NCBI GenBank assembly: GCA_002794705.1
Contig: PGTK01000004.1
Location: 1 to 64,000, forward strand
Reading direction: 5' to 3'
Source: Candidatus Thermofonsia Clade 1 bacterium
Lineage (GTDB): Bacteria; Chloroflexota; Anaerolineae; Aggregatilineales; UBA2796
DNA: 64,000 nucleotides
The notes beneath the pieces are model-generated. The model ran no database searches. It saw nothing but the letters and a program-made list of their open reading frames with translations, and was not told the DNA's origin. Made by a program: the position numbers and the translations under genes. The first letter of the stretch is position 1; each line of letters begins with the position of its first letter. Below are positions 51,692 through 60,468 of the stretch, one piece after another.

Positions 51692-53205
51692 GACCCTTGC
51701 TGACCATCTGCCTTGCCGCAGCCGCCCTGCTTTTGAGCGGCTGTGGCGTCCCAGTTACGCCCGAAGTCATTCAGGATACGCGCAGCGAACAGACCATGAC
51801 TGCGCGGGCGCGTCCCTCTGCCACGCCTACCGGTCCAACGCGCACGCCGACTCCTACCAGCACGCCCTACATCCGCCCAACTGATCCCGCAACGCTCGAT
51901 CTGGATCAACCGATTGCCCGCATTGGCGACCAGACCCTCACACTCGGTCAGTTCCGCGCCCGCGTGCGCTATGAGCGCTTTGCCGCTCTCGATGAGGCGC
52001 GCCGAATCGTCGAGATCGTCGGACTGGAGTCGATCGCGTTCACCAGAGCGGGTGAGAACCTCGCTGCTGACCGAATCGCCGCCATTTTCAATACGCTCGC
52101 TAACTCAGCTAACTTTGGCTATCAGGTCTACGACATCATGCTGCGCGAGGCGGTCATACGGGCTGAGTTCGCGGCGCGCCGCTTGGAAATCCCTCAAGCT
52201 GACCTTGACGGCTATTGGATTCGGCGCTTTAACCTGCAAGTTGCGCCCGATCCGCGTGCCGCCATGCAGGAAGAGCTGCCGCGCCACCTAGAGCAGGCTG
52301 TGCGCTACTCCGGCATGAGCGAACAAGAGATTTTGGCGGTCGCTGAGGCGTTTGTCATGGCGACGATCCTGCAGCCGATCATCGGGCGCGAGGGCGCGGG
52401 TCAGCCTTCAGTGCTGACCTTCCGCGTCAAGCGCCTGATTGCCCCTACTGAGGCGGAGGCAGAGGCGGCGAAGGCATTGATCGAGGCAGGTGAGCCGTTC
52501 CGCGCTGTGGCGTGCCGTTATTCGCTTGATCCCGCTGTGCGCGGGAATGGCGGCGCGCTTGGCTTCCGTTCACGGGCGACTCTGCCACGCGGTCTGCCGC
52601 AGCCCGCCGCGATTCTTGCCGCCGAGTCGGGCAGCGTGACCGATCCGCAGCAGAGTCCGCTTGGCTGGCACATTTTCAAGGTAGGCGAGAAACGCCGTGA
52701 CGCTGACGGCGAACTTTTGGCAGATGTGGCGATGATCGTGGTGGCGAGTCAGGCGTTGGCGGAGGAACTCGCAGCGCGGGCGCGCAACGGCGAGGATTTC
52801 GCCGCACTTGCCTGTCAATACTCGCTTGACTCAGCCAGCGCGGGCAACGGCGGCGACTACGGTTGGCTCGACTCCAGCGCCTTGCCGCCTGAATGGGCGC
52901 GTCTGTTAGCGACCAGCACAGAAAACGGCTTGTATGGCGTGGTACGAACAGCTGCGGGCTATGAGCTGCTCTTGGTAGAGGAACGGCGCTTCAATGTGCC
53001 TAGTCCGCAGGAGGTTGAGCGCGCTGTGGAGGCGGCATTCCGTGATTGGCAGGCGCGCCGCCTTGCCCTTGATCTCACTACACTCAGCGACGCTTGGCAA
53101 TCCGCCATACCGACTGACCCGCTGCCGCGCCAAGTGGCGCCTTTCCTAAGCGAAGAGGCGTTCGGACTCCCGACTCCGCTCCCGACTGCTGTACCGACGC
53201 CCTAA
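51688..53205 (+). CDS. Lipoprotein peptidyl-prolyl isomerase (PpiC/SurA/PrsA-like)
   Basis: The 505-residue product starts at ATG 51688 inside the previous stop. It has a lipobox LSGC (residue 20), a Thr/Pro linker, a SurA/trigger-type helical region (RIVEIVGLESIAF ... EFAARRLEIPQADLDGYW) and two parvulin-like domains: EAGEPFRAVACRYSLDPAVRGNGGALGF and NGEDFAALACQYSLDSASAGNGGDYGWL. It probably folds exported proteins on the outer face of the membrane. The frame is open 34 codons upstream in the previous gene, but the lipobox fixes the start. Confidence 0.9.
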   Translation: MRPLLTICLAAAALLLSGCGVPVTPEVIQDTRSEQTMTARARPSATPTGPTRTPTPTSTPYIRPTDPATLDLDQPIARIGDQTLTLGQFRARVRYERFAALDEARRIVEIVGLESIAFTRAGENLAADRIAAIFNTLANSANFGYQVYDIMLREAVIRAEFAARRLEIPQADLDGYWIRRFNLQVAPDPRAAMQEELPRHLEQAVRYSGMSEQEILAVAEAFVMATILQPIIGREGAGQPSVLTFRVKRLIAPTEAEAEAAKALIEAGEPFRAVACRYSLDPAVRGNGGALGFRSRATLPRGLPQPAAILAAESGSVTDPQQSPLGWHIFKVGEKRRDADGELLADVAMIVVASQALAEELAARARNGEDFAALACQYSLDSASAGNGGDYGWLDSSALPPEWARLLATSTENGLYGVVRTAAGYELLLVEERRFNVPSPQEVERAVEAAFRDWQARRLALDLTTLSDAWQSAIPTDPLPRQVAPFLSEEAFGLPTPLPTAVPTP

Positions 53206-53209
53206 AACG

Positions 53210-53233
53210 CGGACGGCGCCGAGGCACCGTCCG
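53210..53233. terminator. Bidirectional terminator between PPIase and aspartase genes
   Basis: CGGACGG (53210-53216) pairs with CCGTCCG (53227-53233). On the minus strand CGTTTT follows, so it mainly serves the aspartase gene. Confidence 0.72.
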
Positions 53234-53255
53234 TTGTGAGCCATTCTAAGAGGAC

Positions 53256-54674
53256 TCAGCCGGCGGCAGGCGTATCCGTCAGACCGCCGTAGGTCATGGC
53301 GCGGGCGTCAAGGGCTTTTTCAGCCGCCTCTCGCGTCATGTAGCCCAGCTCCACCACCACGTCAATGATGCTCTTGTTCTCCGCCATGGCTTTCTTCACC
53401 ACTTCAGCGCCTTTCTCATAGCCGATGATCGGGTTGAGCGCTGTGGCGAGGATCGCGTTCTTGGCAAGCCAGCCGGTTGCCTTTTCGCGGTTCGCCGTGA
53501 TGCCACGTGCCGCTTTCTCAGTGAAGGCGCGCACTGAGCCGATCATCACGTGCATTTCCTCAAACAGGCAGTGCGCGATGATCGGCATCATCACGTTCAG
53601 CTGCAACTGACCCGCCTGCGCTGCAAAAGTGATGGTCGTATCGTGACCCAGCACGTAGAACATCGCCATGTTGAGCATCTCTGCCAGCACGGGATTGACC
53701 TTGCCGGGCATGATCGAAGAGCCGGGCTGCACAGGGGGCAGGCGAATCTCATCCAAGCCTGTAGCAGGCCCTGAGCTGAGCAGGCGGATATCGTTGGCAA
53801 TGCGGATCAGGTCTTGGGCGGCTGTGCGGATCGCGCCGCTGAAAAAGACGGCGTCTTGCATGCTTGCCATGCTCTCAAACAGATCGTCGCTGGTGTAGAG
53901 TTCCATGCCCAAGAATTCGCCGAGTCGCTTGACCATGCGCGCATGATACTCTGGATGGGCGTTGAGACCTGTGCCAGTAGCAGTGCCGCCGATGCCAAGC
54001 CGCTTCAGCCCTTCGGCAGCCAGCAGGATTTTCTCAATGTTGCGCTCAAGGGTCTTGGCGTAGCCACCGAACTCTTGCCCCATGCGGATTGGCACGGCGT
54101 CTTGCAAGTGCGTGCGCCCGCTCTTGACGACATCATCAAATTCAATCGCCTTTTGGCGGAAAACATCCTGCAATTCGCGCAGAGTCTGCACCAGTTCGTT
54201 CAGCCGCCATAGCGCGCCGAGTCGGATCGCCGTCGGGATCGTATCATTGGTGCTTTGCGCCATGTTGACATGGTCATTCGAGCGGACGGGCTTATCCTTG
54301 GCAGGCGCGCTGAGCGGATAGCCGAGAATCTCGTTAGCGCGGGCGGCGATCACCTCATTAGTGTTCATATTGTGGCTGGTGCCGGCGCCGGCTTGGAAAG
54401 GGTCTACCACGAACTGATCGTGTAGCTTGCCCTCCATGATTTCGGCGGCAGCTTGATCGATGGCGTCGGCGAGACGCTTATCCAGCAGACCGAGCGCGCT
54501 ATTGACGTTGGCTGCAGCGCGCTTGATCGCCGCCATTGACCAGATGAAAGCAGGATACGGTTTCAAGCCACTGACGGGGAAATTTTGCACGGCGCGCTGC
54601 GTCTGGACTCCGTAGTAAGCGTCAGCGGGTACTTGCAGCTCACCTAGCGAATCTTTTTCAATGCGGAAAGCCAT
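53256..54674 (-). CDS. aspA: Aspartate ammonia-lyase (aspartase/fumarase superfamily)
   Basis: The 472-residue enzyme has the superfamily signature GSSIMPGKVNPV and GRTHLQDAVPIRMGQEF. Several details favour aspartase over class II fumarase: YYGVQTQRAVQNFPVSG, GAGTSHNMNTNEVIA, AQSTNDTIPTAIRL and AGQLQLNVMMPIIAH. It would interconvert aspartate and fumarate plus ammonia. A fumarase role (fumC) remains possible because the two are hard to tell apart by eye. The frame is open 26 codons upstream, but ATG 54672-54674 has an AGGAG site and follows a good promoter. Confidence 0.85.
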   Translation of the reverse strand: MAFRIEKDSLGELQVPADAYYGVQTQRAVQNFPVSGLKPYPAFIWSMAAIKRAAANVNSALGLLDKRLADAIDQAAAEIMEGKLHDQFVVDPFQAGAGTSHNMNTNEVIAARANEILGYPLSAPAKDKPVRSNDHVNMAQSTNDTIPTAIRLGALWRLNELVQTLRELQDVFRQKAIEFDDVVKSGRTHLQDAVPIRMGQEFGGYAKTLERNIEKILLAAEGLKRLGIGGTATGTGLNAHPEYHARMVKRLGEFLGMELYTSDDLFESMASMQDAVFFSGAIRTAAQDLIRIANDIRLLSSGPATGLDEIRLPPVQPGSSIMPGKVNPVLAEMLNMAMFYVLGHDTTITFAAQAGQLQLNVMMPIIAHCLFEEMHVMIGSVRAFTEKAARGITANREKATGWLAKNAILATALNPIIGYEKGAEVVKKAMAENKSIIDVVVELGYMTREAAEKALDARAMTYGGLTDTPAAG

Positions 54675-54723
54675 GCGTGAGGTACTCCTGTTTAAGTAGG
54701 CGCGAAAATCTTGTATGGCGCGT

Positions 54724-54752
54724 ATTGAATCCCAAATCAGGCGCTTCGTCAA
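54724..54752 (-). promoter_or_regulatory. Sigma-A-like promoter of the aspartase gene
   Basis: On the minus strand, TTGACG, a 17-nt spacer and TTCAAT, 50 nt before the start. Confidence 0.6.
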
Positions 54753-54849
54753 GTCAACATTCGGCGTGGGAAAGCTGGGATCGCTTCATCAGCCAACAGT
54801 CACTGCGCGCCATCAATCTAGCGCCAAAATAGAATAGCTTTGAATGCGT

Positions 54850-54855
54850 TACAAT
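54850..54855 (+). promoter_or_regulatory. -10 box (TACAAT) of the epimerase gene
   Basis: TACAAT, 33 nt before ATG 54888. Confidence 0.5.
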
Positions 54856-54887
54856 AACGAGGCGCATAAGAAAGGACTGTTCAAGTT

Positions 54888-55952
54888 ATGCCCAAACGCA
54901 AACTGCTCGTCACTGGCTCTAGCGGACTGATCGGCTCTGAAGTGGTCACCTACTTTGATGCGCTCGGCTGGGAGGTACATGGCATAGATAACAACATGCG
55001 CGCTGACTTTTTCGGCAGCGGCGGCGATACGCGCTGGAATCAGCAGCGTCTCACCAGCACCTGCCGCGATTTCACGCACCACGAAGTGGATATCCGCGAC
55101 CGCCGTCTTGTGCTGGAGACCATCGCTGCGCTACGTCCCGATTTGCTAGTCCATGCGGCGGCGCAACCTTCGCACGATTTAGCCGCGAAGCGTCCCTTTG
55201 ATGATTTTGATGTGAACGCCGTCGGCACGCTGAACTTGCTAGAGGCGACTCGCTTGCACTCCCCAGAGACCGTGTTTGTCCATCTCTCTACTAACAAGGT
55301 CTATGGCGATGCGCCAAACGAATTGCCGCTCGTAGAGCTGGAGACGCGCTGGGACTACGCCCGTCCTGAGGATTACAACGGCATTCGTGAGGATATGCGC
55401 ATTGATCAGTCCAAGCACTCGATCTTCGGCGCCTCGAAAGTGGCGGCGGATATCATGGTGCAGGAATACGGGCGCTACTTCGGGATGCGCACGTGCTGTC
55501 TGCGCGGCGGCTGCCTGACCGGTCCGAATCATTCGGGCGTAGAGCTGCACGGCTTTCTCAGCTACCTGATCAAGGTCAATGTGACGGGCGGCGTCTATCG
55601 CATTTACGGCTACAAGGGCAAGCAAGTGCGCGATAACATCCACAGCTATGACGTAGCGCGCTTCATCGAGGCGTTCTACGAGGCGCCGCGTGTGGCGGAG
55701 GTCTATAACTTGGGCGGCGGGCGCGCCAATACCACCTCAATCCTTGAGGCGTTCAAGCACATCGAGGCGCTCAGCGGCAAGCCCATGCGCTATGAGTATG
55801 TTGATCAGCCGCGCTCAGGCGATCACATTTGCTACATCTCCGATCTGACCAAAATGCGCACGCACTATCCCAATTGGGATATCACCAAGACGCTTGACAT
55901 GGTCTTTGAGGAAATCTATCGGGCTTGGTGCGAGCGCCTTGCCCAAGCCTGA
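54888..55952 (+). CDS. NAD-dependent nucleotide-sugar epimerase (CDP-paratose 2-epimerase-like)
   Basis: The 354-residue short-chain enzyme has the NAD motif [57 protein letters not shown], then [21 protein letters not shown] and [19 protein letters not shown]. This pattern follows the CDP-tyvelose/paratose epimerase branch of extended SDRs. The usual YxxxK tyrosine is Phe (FGASK), which I recall in relatives too. It would act on a nucleotide-activated sugar for surface glycans; the donor is not known. It has a TACAAT box; prfA follows after 81 nt. Confidence 0.84.
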   Translation: MPKRKLLVTGSSGLIGSEVVTYFDALGWEVHGIDNNMRADFFGSGGDTRWNQQRLTSTCRDFTHHEVDIRDRRLVLETIAALRPDLLVHAAAQPSHDLAAKRPFDDFDVNAVGTLNLLEATRLHSPETVFVHLSTNKVYGDAPNELPLVELETRWDYARPEDYNGIREDMRIDQSKHSIFGASKVAADIMVQEYGRYFGMRTCCLRGGCLTGPNHSGVELHGFLSYLIKVNVTGGVYRIYGYKGKQVRDNIHSYDVARFIEAFYEAPRVAEVYNLGGGRANTTSILEAFKHIEALSGKPMRYEYVDQPRSGDHICYISDLTKMRTHYPNWDITKTLDMVFEEIYRAWCERLAQA

Positions 55953-55991
55953 GCGCACGACTTGCCCATGCCGTTTTCAGCCCAAGCGTGC

Positions 55992-55997
55992 TACAAT
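55992..55997 (+). promoter_or_regulatory. -10 box (TACAAT) of prfA-prmC
   Basis: TACAAT, 37 nt before ATG 56034. Confidence 0.5.
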
Positions 55998-56033
55998 GGC
56001 AACAAGACCTAACTTTTCCGCTATGGAATGCCC

Positions 56034-57128
56034 ATGTTCGATAAGCTAGATGGCATTGAAGCACGCTATCACGAGATTGAGCGTCTGTTGGCTGATCCTG
56101 CGACGCTGAGCGATTACAGCAAAGTCGCTGCGCTTGCCCAAGAGCGCGCCGAATTGCAGCCGATTGTGGAGGCATACCAGCAGTATCGGCGCGCTCAGCA
56201 GCAGCGTGCCGACGCTCAAGCGCTGTTTGAGTCTGAGCGCGATCCTGAACTGCGCGCTATGGCGCGTGATGAGGTGGCGAATCTGGATGAGCAAATTGAA
56301 ACGCTTGAGGCAGAGCTGAAGCGCCTGCTCCTGCCCAAAGACCCCCGCGATGAGAAAAACGTCATTTTGGAGATTCGGGCAGGCACGGGCGGCGATGAGG
56401 CGGGCTTGTTTGCCGCTGATCTGCTGCGCATGTACATGCGCTACGCTGAGAGCAAGCGCTGGGAGACCGAGATCATGAGCGCCAATGAGTCCGGCATTGG
56501 CGGCTATAGCACGGTCACGGTTTTTGTGAAGGGACGCGGCGCCTTCTCGCGCTTGAAGTACGAATCGGGCGTGCATCGCGTGCAGCGCGTGCCTGCCACA
56601 GAGAGTCAGGGGCGCATTCACACCTCTACGGCAACGGTCGCTGTGCTTGCTGAGATGGACGAAGTGGATGTTCACATTGATCCTAAGGATATCATCTTTG
56701 AAGTGCGTCGTTCGCAGGGCGCCGGCGGACAGTCGGTTAACACAACCGACTCAGCCGTGCGCTTGACGCACATCCCGACGGGCATTGTGGTAGACGTGCA
56801 AGATGAGCGCAAACAGCTGCAGAATCGCATCAAAGCGATGAACATCTTGCGCGCACGGCTCTATCAGATGGAGATGGAACGTCAGCGCCAAGAGCAGGAC
56901 TCGTTGCGGCGCAGTCAAGTTGGCACAGGCGAGCGCAGTGAGAAAATCCGCACCTATAACTTTCCACAGAACCGCGTCACCGATCATCGGATCGGCAAGA
57001 CCAGCTATAACTTAGCGGCGTTCCTTGACGGCGACATTGACGACTTCATTGACGAACTTGCCACGCGTGAGCAGGCTGAAAAGCTGGGCATCGGCGTGCA
57101 GGGCGTCACTGCGGCGGATGATGACTGA
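56034..57128 (+). CDS. prfA: Peptide chain release factor 1
   Basis: The 364-residue protein recognises UAA/UAG stop codons and triggers peptide release. It has the RF1-type stop-recognition PAT motif in RVPATESQGRIHTSTATVAV (near residue 185) and the catalytic GGQ in QGAGGQSVNTTDSAVRLTHIPTG (near 231-233). Two in-frame starts exist; 56034 gives the usual MFDKL start. The 3' end overlaps prmC by 11 nt, the typical partner that methylates the GGQ glutamine. Confidence 0.96.
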   Translation: MFDKLDGIEARYHEIERLLADPATLSDYSKVAALAQERAELQPIVEAYQQYRRAQQQRADAQALFESERDPELRAMARDEVANLDEQIETLEAELKRLLLPKDPRDEKNVILEIRAGTGGDEAGLFAADLLRMYMRYAESKRWETEIMSANESGIGGYSTVTVFVKGRGAFSRLKYESGVHRVQRVPATESQGRIHTSTATVAVLAEMDEVDVHIDPKDIIFEVRRSQGAGGQSVNTTDSAVRLTHIPTGIVVDVQDERKQLQNRIKAMNILRARLYQMEMERQRQEQDSLRRSQVGTGERSEKIRTYNFPQNRVTDHRIGKTSYNLAAFLDGDIDDFIDELATREQAEKLGIGVQGVTAADDD

Positions 57129-57984
57129 ACTTTCGCAGGCGCGCACCATTCGGGCAGCGCTTGAGGCGGCAACAGCACACCTGATGGGGCATAGTGGCAC
57201 GCCGCGCCTTGATGCTCAGTTGATCCTTGCTCATTTGCTGGGTCAGCGCCGTGAGTATGTGATTGCCCATGATGACCTGCCTTTGAGCATTGATCAGGTG
57301 GTTGCTTATGCCAAGCTGATCGCTTTGCGCGCTAACGGGATGCCCATCGCCTACATTCTGGGACGGCGCGCCTTTTTCGATCGTGAGTTGGTGGTCAATG
57401 CGCATGTTTTGATCCCGCGCCCGGAGACCGAGCTGATCGTCGAGCGCGCTTTGGCATGGATCGAGGCGCAGGGCAGGCAAGCTGATCCGACTTTGCGCAT
57501 TGTAGATGTTGGCACGGGTAGCGGCGCCATTGCTGTGGCGTTAGCGGGTCGTTTGCCTGTGGCGCGAGTGCTTGCCACAGATATTTCAGCGTCTGCGCTG
57601 CAGGTAGCACAGCTGAACGGACGCGACTTGCCCAATTTGCGCTACATGCAGTGCGATCTGCTCTCTGGCATTGGCGGTCAGTTCGATGTGATCTGCGCGA
57701 ACTTGCCTTACATCGCCACAGCTGAGTTGGACGTGCTGGAGGTCGCCAAATTTGAGCCTGCGGTCGCGCTGGATGGCGGCAGCGACGGCTTAGTCTTGAT
57801 TCGGCGGCTTTTGGCGCAAGCGCCGAGCCGCATGGCATCACCTGCCATCTTATTGCTGGAGATCGGAGCGGATCAGGGCGCAGCAGCCCGTGCCGCCGCA
57901 GAGGAAGCCTTCGGCGGCACGGCACAGATTAGCGTACATCAAGATCAGGCAGGGCTAGACCGCGTGTTGCAAGTGCTGACCTAG
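57118..57984 (+). CDS. prmC: Release factor glutamine N5-methyltransferase
   Basis: The 288-residue enzyme methylates the GGQ glutamine of release factors using S-adenosylmethionine. It has the N-terminal helical RF-binding domain (PRLDAQLILAHLLGQ), the SAM motif IVDVGTGSGAIAVAL, ATDISASALQVAQLN and the catalytic loop NLPY near residue 195 in place of the usual NPPY. It starts inside prfA (11-nt overlap). It shares one CTAG with the convergent gene, so both stops overlap. Confidence 0.93.
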   Translation: MMTELSQARTIRAALEAATAHLMGHSGTPRLDAQLILAHLLGQRREYVIAHDDLPLSIDQVVAYAKLIALRANGMPIAYILGRRAFFDRELVVNAHVLIPRPETELIVERALAWIEAQGRQADPTLRIVDVGTGSGAIAVALAGRLPVARVLATDISASALQVAQLNGRDLPNLRYMQCDLLSGIGGQFDVICANLPYIATAELDVLEVAKFEPAVALDGGSDGLVLIRRLLAQAPSRMASPAILLLEIGADQGAAARAAAEEAFGGTAQISVHQDQAGLDRVLQVLT

Positions 57985-58325
57985 CGCGGCACAGGCGCGA
58001 CGTTGCTGGTGCGGTACTGTGGTGCATTTTTTACGTGCGTCGCCACTTCGCCTTCGATGTAAGGCTCTTGCTCCACAATTTCTAGCTGTTCTGCCTCGCT
58101 GAGCAGGCGCCAGCCCATGTGATATAGCACATTGTTGAAGCCGTCATACTTGAAACGCCGATTCATCCAGCCATAAGATGGATCGTTGTAGACCAGATTG
58201 AAGATGATCGCGTCTTCACGCGGGCGAAATTCCTCATAGACCAGCCAGATGGGCGCGAGTTCGCCCAGCGTCTCGCGCACTTTGGCGTCGCGCTGCGCTC
58301 GGATTTGCTCTTGAGTGGATGGCAT
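57981..58325 (-). CDS. Conserved-looking small protein, unknown function
   Basis: The 114-residue product begins MPSTQEQIRAQRDAKV and is rich in aromatic residues (YEEFRPREDAIIFNLVYNDPSYGWMNRRFKYDGFNNVLYHMGW in consecutive segments), suggesting a compact alpha/beta fold. The frame is open 20 codons further, but ATG 58323-58325 has a GAGGAG site and a TACAAT box 49 nt upstream. It matches no family that I know. It converges with prmC, sharing one CTAG. Confidence 0.72.
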   Translation of the reverse strand: MPSTQEQIRAQRDAKVRETLGELAPIWLVYEEFRPREDAIIFNLVYNDPSYGWMNRRFKYDGFNNVLYHMGWRLLSEAEQLEIVEQEPYIEGEVATHVKNAPQYRTSNVAPVPR

Positions 58326-58373
58326 AGCAAGGCTCCTCAACATGCTGGTGAAAGTGCGTTTTCTTGGCACAAC

Positions 58374-58379
58374 ATTGTA
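58374..58379 (-). promoter_or_regulatory. -10 box (TACAAT) of the 114-residue protein gene
   Basis: TACAAT on the minus strand, 49 nt before the start at 58325. Confidence 0.5.
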
Positions 58380-58472
58380 CCGCACTTTGTCAAAGGCGGC
58401 ATGAGTTCGCTGAGCCGTTCACAGCTGTCGTTTTAATTAGGTTTGGCTGACTTGTCTTTTAGCAAACTGTGT

Positions 58473-58478
58473 TACAAT
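58473..58478 (+). promoter_or_regulatory. -10 box (TACAAT) of the FHA gene
   Basis: TACAAT, 55 nt before ATG 58533, with TTGTCT 15 nt upstream as a possible -35. Confidence 0.5.
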
Positions 58479-58532
58479 AAAAATGAATTTTGTAAACATG
58501 GGTACGCCAGGCGGGGGAAGGCGAGAGCAACA

Positions 58533-59117
58533 ATGGGTAACGACATCGAGACAAGCGACTGTGTAGAGACGGAGCATCTATTAAAAACAGCACCGATTTC
58601 CGATGCAGCAAGTGAAGCGGCGGAGGTTGCGCCCAAAGACCTGACTTGTACGCGCTGCGGACAGGCTGTGCGCGTAGGCGAGTTGGTCTGTCCGAATTGT
58701 GGTCTGGCTATGGTCGCCTCCAATGAGACTCATCGCATTGATGAGGCGCAAGTGACTGTGCCTAAGGGTCCGCAGCAGACGGGCGAGGCGATCTCGAACC
58801 AAGAAAAGCCGATCACCTTTGAGCTAGAGGGCGCCGTTTTGAACTTTACCATTCAAGAGATGTTGATCGTAGGGCGGCGTGCGCCTAATGAGGACGTTCC
58901 AGATGTTGATTTATCGCCCTACGGCGCTGAGGCGCATGGCGTTTCGCGCCGCCACTTGCAGCTGAAGCGGCGCGGCGACCTGATCTACATTACCGATCTG
59001 AACAGCACCAATCGCACGTATCTGAACGGGCGGCGCCTCATCCCAGGCGGCGACCGTCTGCTGCGCAGCGGCGATGAAATTCAGCTAGGACGGCTGAAAA
59101 TCCGTGTGCGCTTCTAG
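58533..59117 (+). CDS. Zinc-ribbon FHA-domain protein
   Basis: The 194-residue protein has an N-terminal zinc ribbon (CTRCGQAVRVGELVCPNCG, near 36-54), a flexible middle and a C-terminal FHA domain: LIVGRRAPNEDVPDVDL, VSRRHLQLKRRGD, DLNSTNRTYLNGRRL and LRSGDEIQLGRLKIRV. FHA domains bind phosphothreonine and read Ser/Thr-kinase signalling. The upstream frame is open 30 codons, but ATG 58533 has a GGCGAGAG site. It converges with a CHAD gene and shares one CTAG, so the stop codons overlap. Confidence 0.88.
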   Translation: MGNDIETSDCVETEHLLKTAPISDAASEAAEVAPKDLTCTRCGQAVRVGELVCPNCGLAMVASNETHRIDEAQVTVPKGPQQTGEAISNQEKPITFELEGAVLNFTIQEMLIVGRRAPNEDVPDVDLSPYGAEAHGVSRRHLQLKRRGDLIYITDLNSTNRTYLNGRRLIPGGDRLLRSGDEIQLGRLKIRVRF

Positions 59118-60106
59118 AGCGCTGCTACTGCTAATCCCAATGCCTCGCGCACACTGGGAGCGCTGAACGCTCCCCAGTGTTCCCATAGCGAGTCGCGCAG
59201 ACGCTCTTGATCGGCTTGGCGCGTTGCCAAGTAGCGTTCAAGGGCGCGTTTACCCCGTCGCAGGTTGGGCAGGTAGGTTTGGCTCAGCTGGGCAGCAACC
59301 TTGGCGTCTTGCAACTCGCCCAGAAAATCCTGCATGCGCTTGCAAGCGTCCACAACGCCCTCAGCCTGCGCGCCCAGCACCTCGCCGAATGCCTCAATCA
59401 GGTAGCGCAAGCGTTTGACCTCAATGCGCAGTGCGTGCAGACGCTCTGGGCTTGCCGTTGCCAAATGTGGCTCGTAGGCGCGCACAACGCCGTACTGTTC
59501 ATAGATCAAGCGCGGCGCGACCTCGCAAATGCGGCACGGCGTCGGCTGATCGTCAGACAGTTCACGGGCGGCGGCAAACGGCGTCTTTAGGAATGTTGCG
59601 AAGTCGCTCAGGAAGTCGTTATATGCCGTGCTGGTCAGATGATCGCACAATTCGGCGCGTAGAGCGGCGTGTCGTTCGCCCAGCTGGGCGTCAATCAGGC
59701 GCAGTTCGCGGCGGCGGGCGCTCGGTTGCTCTTTGGCGTAGCGCGTCAAATGCTCACGGTAGACATCTAGGTCGCGCACGTTGCCCAGCAGTCCTGCCGT
59801 CTGTTTGAGCGCGGCGCGGAAAGGCTTCAGGGCGCTTTGGCGATAATACGGGCGGAAAATGCGCAGCGTGCTGCGCAGGCGGCGCGTCGCCACGCGCATT
59901 TGATGGACAGCCTCGCTATCGTCGCTTGCCAGCACCTCAGCTTGGCGTGTCAGCATCTTGCCGAAGTGAAAAGCTAGGACTTTACGCCCGCCCTCGCTCA
60001 TCAGATCATCGGGCTGCACATTGGGACGTTCAGGCGCCTCAAAAAGTACAGGTGCAACGGTTTTCTCCATGACCGTTTGAAAAACCTCGCTCAACTTAAC
60101 AATCAT
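59114..60106 (-). CDS. CHAD-domain protein
   Basis: The 330-residue protein is almost wholly a CHAD helical bundle: SEAVHQMRVATRRLRSTLRIFRP, LGNVRDLDVYREHL and LHALRIEVKRLRYLIEAF, with the conserved His and Arg/Lys residues that line a basic face. CHAD proteins are known to bind polyphosphate granules. It is a second such protein in this window, besides the HTH-HD-CHAD protein at 42800-44578, and here the domain is canonical. No CYTH domain or polyphosphate kinase is near. Confidence 0.92.
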   Translation of the reverse strand: MIVKLSEVFQTVMEKTVAPVLFEAPERPNVQPDDLMSEGGRKVLAFHFGKMLTRQAEVLASDDSEAVHQMRVATRRLRSTLRIFRPYYRQSALKPFRAALKQTAGLLGNVRDLDVYREHLTRYAKEQPSARRRELRLIDAQLGERHAALRAELCDHLTSTAYNDFLSDFATFLKTPFAAARELSDDQPTPCRICEVAPRLIYEQYGVVRAYEPHLATASPERLHALRIEVKRLRYLIEAFGEVLGAQAEGVVDACKRMQDFLGELQDAKVAAQLSQTYLPNLRRGKRALERYLATRQADQERLRDSLWEHWGAFSAPSVREALGLAVAAL

Positions 60107-60208
60107 TTAACGTATTTTACACACCTATTCTAGAAAGTGAAGCACTGGGCAAAAGTCAAGTGCCTTGCAGGTTGCAAGCATAATCAATCTGCTGCGGATA
60201 TGGCAATA

Positions 60209-60412
60209 ACTCCCTTCCCCCGCTTGCAGGGGAAGGGCAGGGGATAACCCCACCCCTCAGTCCCCGCCCCGCAAGCGAGGCGAGGAAGTACTTTTCTCTC
60301 TTTCCCTGTCTGCGAGGCGGGGAGGCACGTTTCTCCCTTCCCCCGTGTACGGGGGAAGGGTAGGGGTTAGGGGTCTTGCGAGGAGAGGGCAGAGATTAGG
60401 GGTCTTGCAACC
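60209..60412. repeat. Dispersed G-rich repeat, copy C (two modules)
   Basis: The gap 60107-60468 has no gene. It holds a module with CTCCCTTCCCCCGCTTGCAG and CCCCGCAAGCGAGG and a second with GTGTACGGGGGAAGGG and GGGGTTAGGGGTCTTG, which recurs as GATTAGGGGTCTTG. These are the same phrases as copies A and B, but the CEVIG tail is absent. The copy ends about 60 bp before the riboswitch. Confidence 0.75.
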
Positions 60413-60468
60413 AAAATCGCTCCGTCAAGGTTGACTCGCCGCCCAAAACGCGCTAGACTTGAGCGTAT

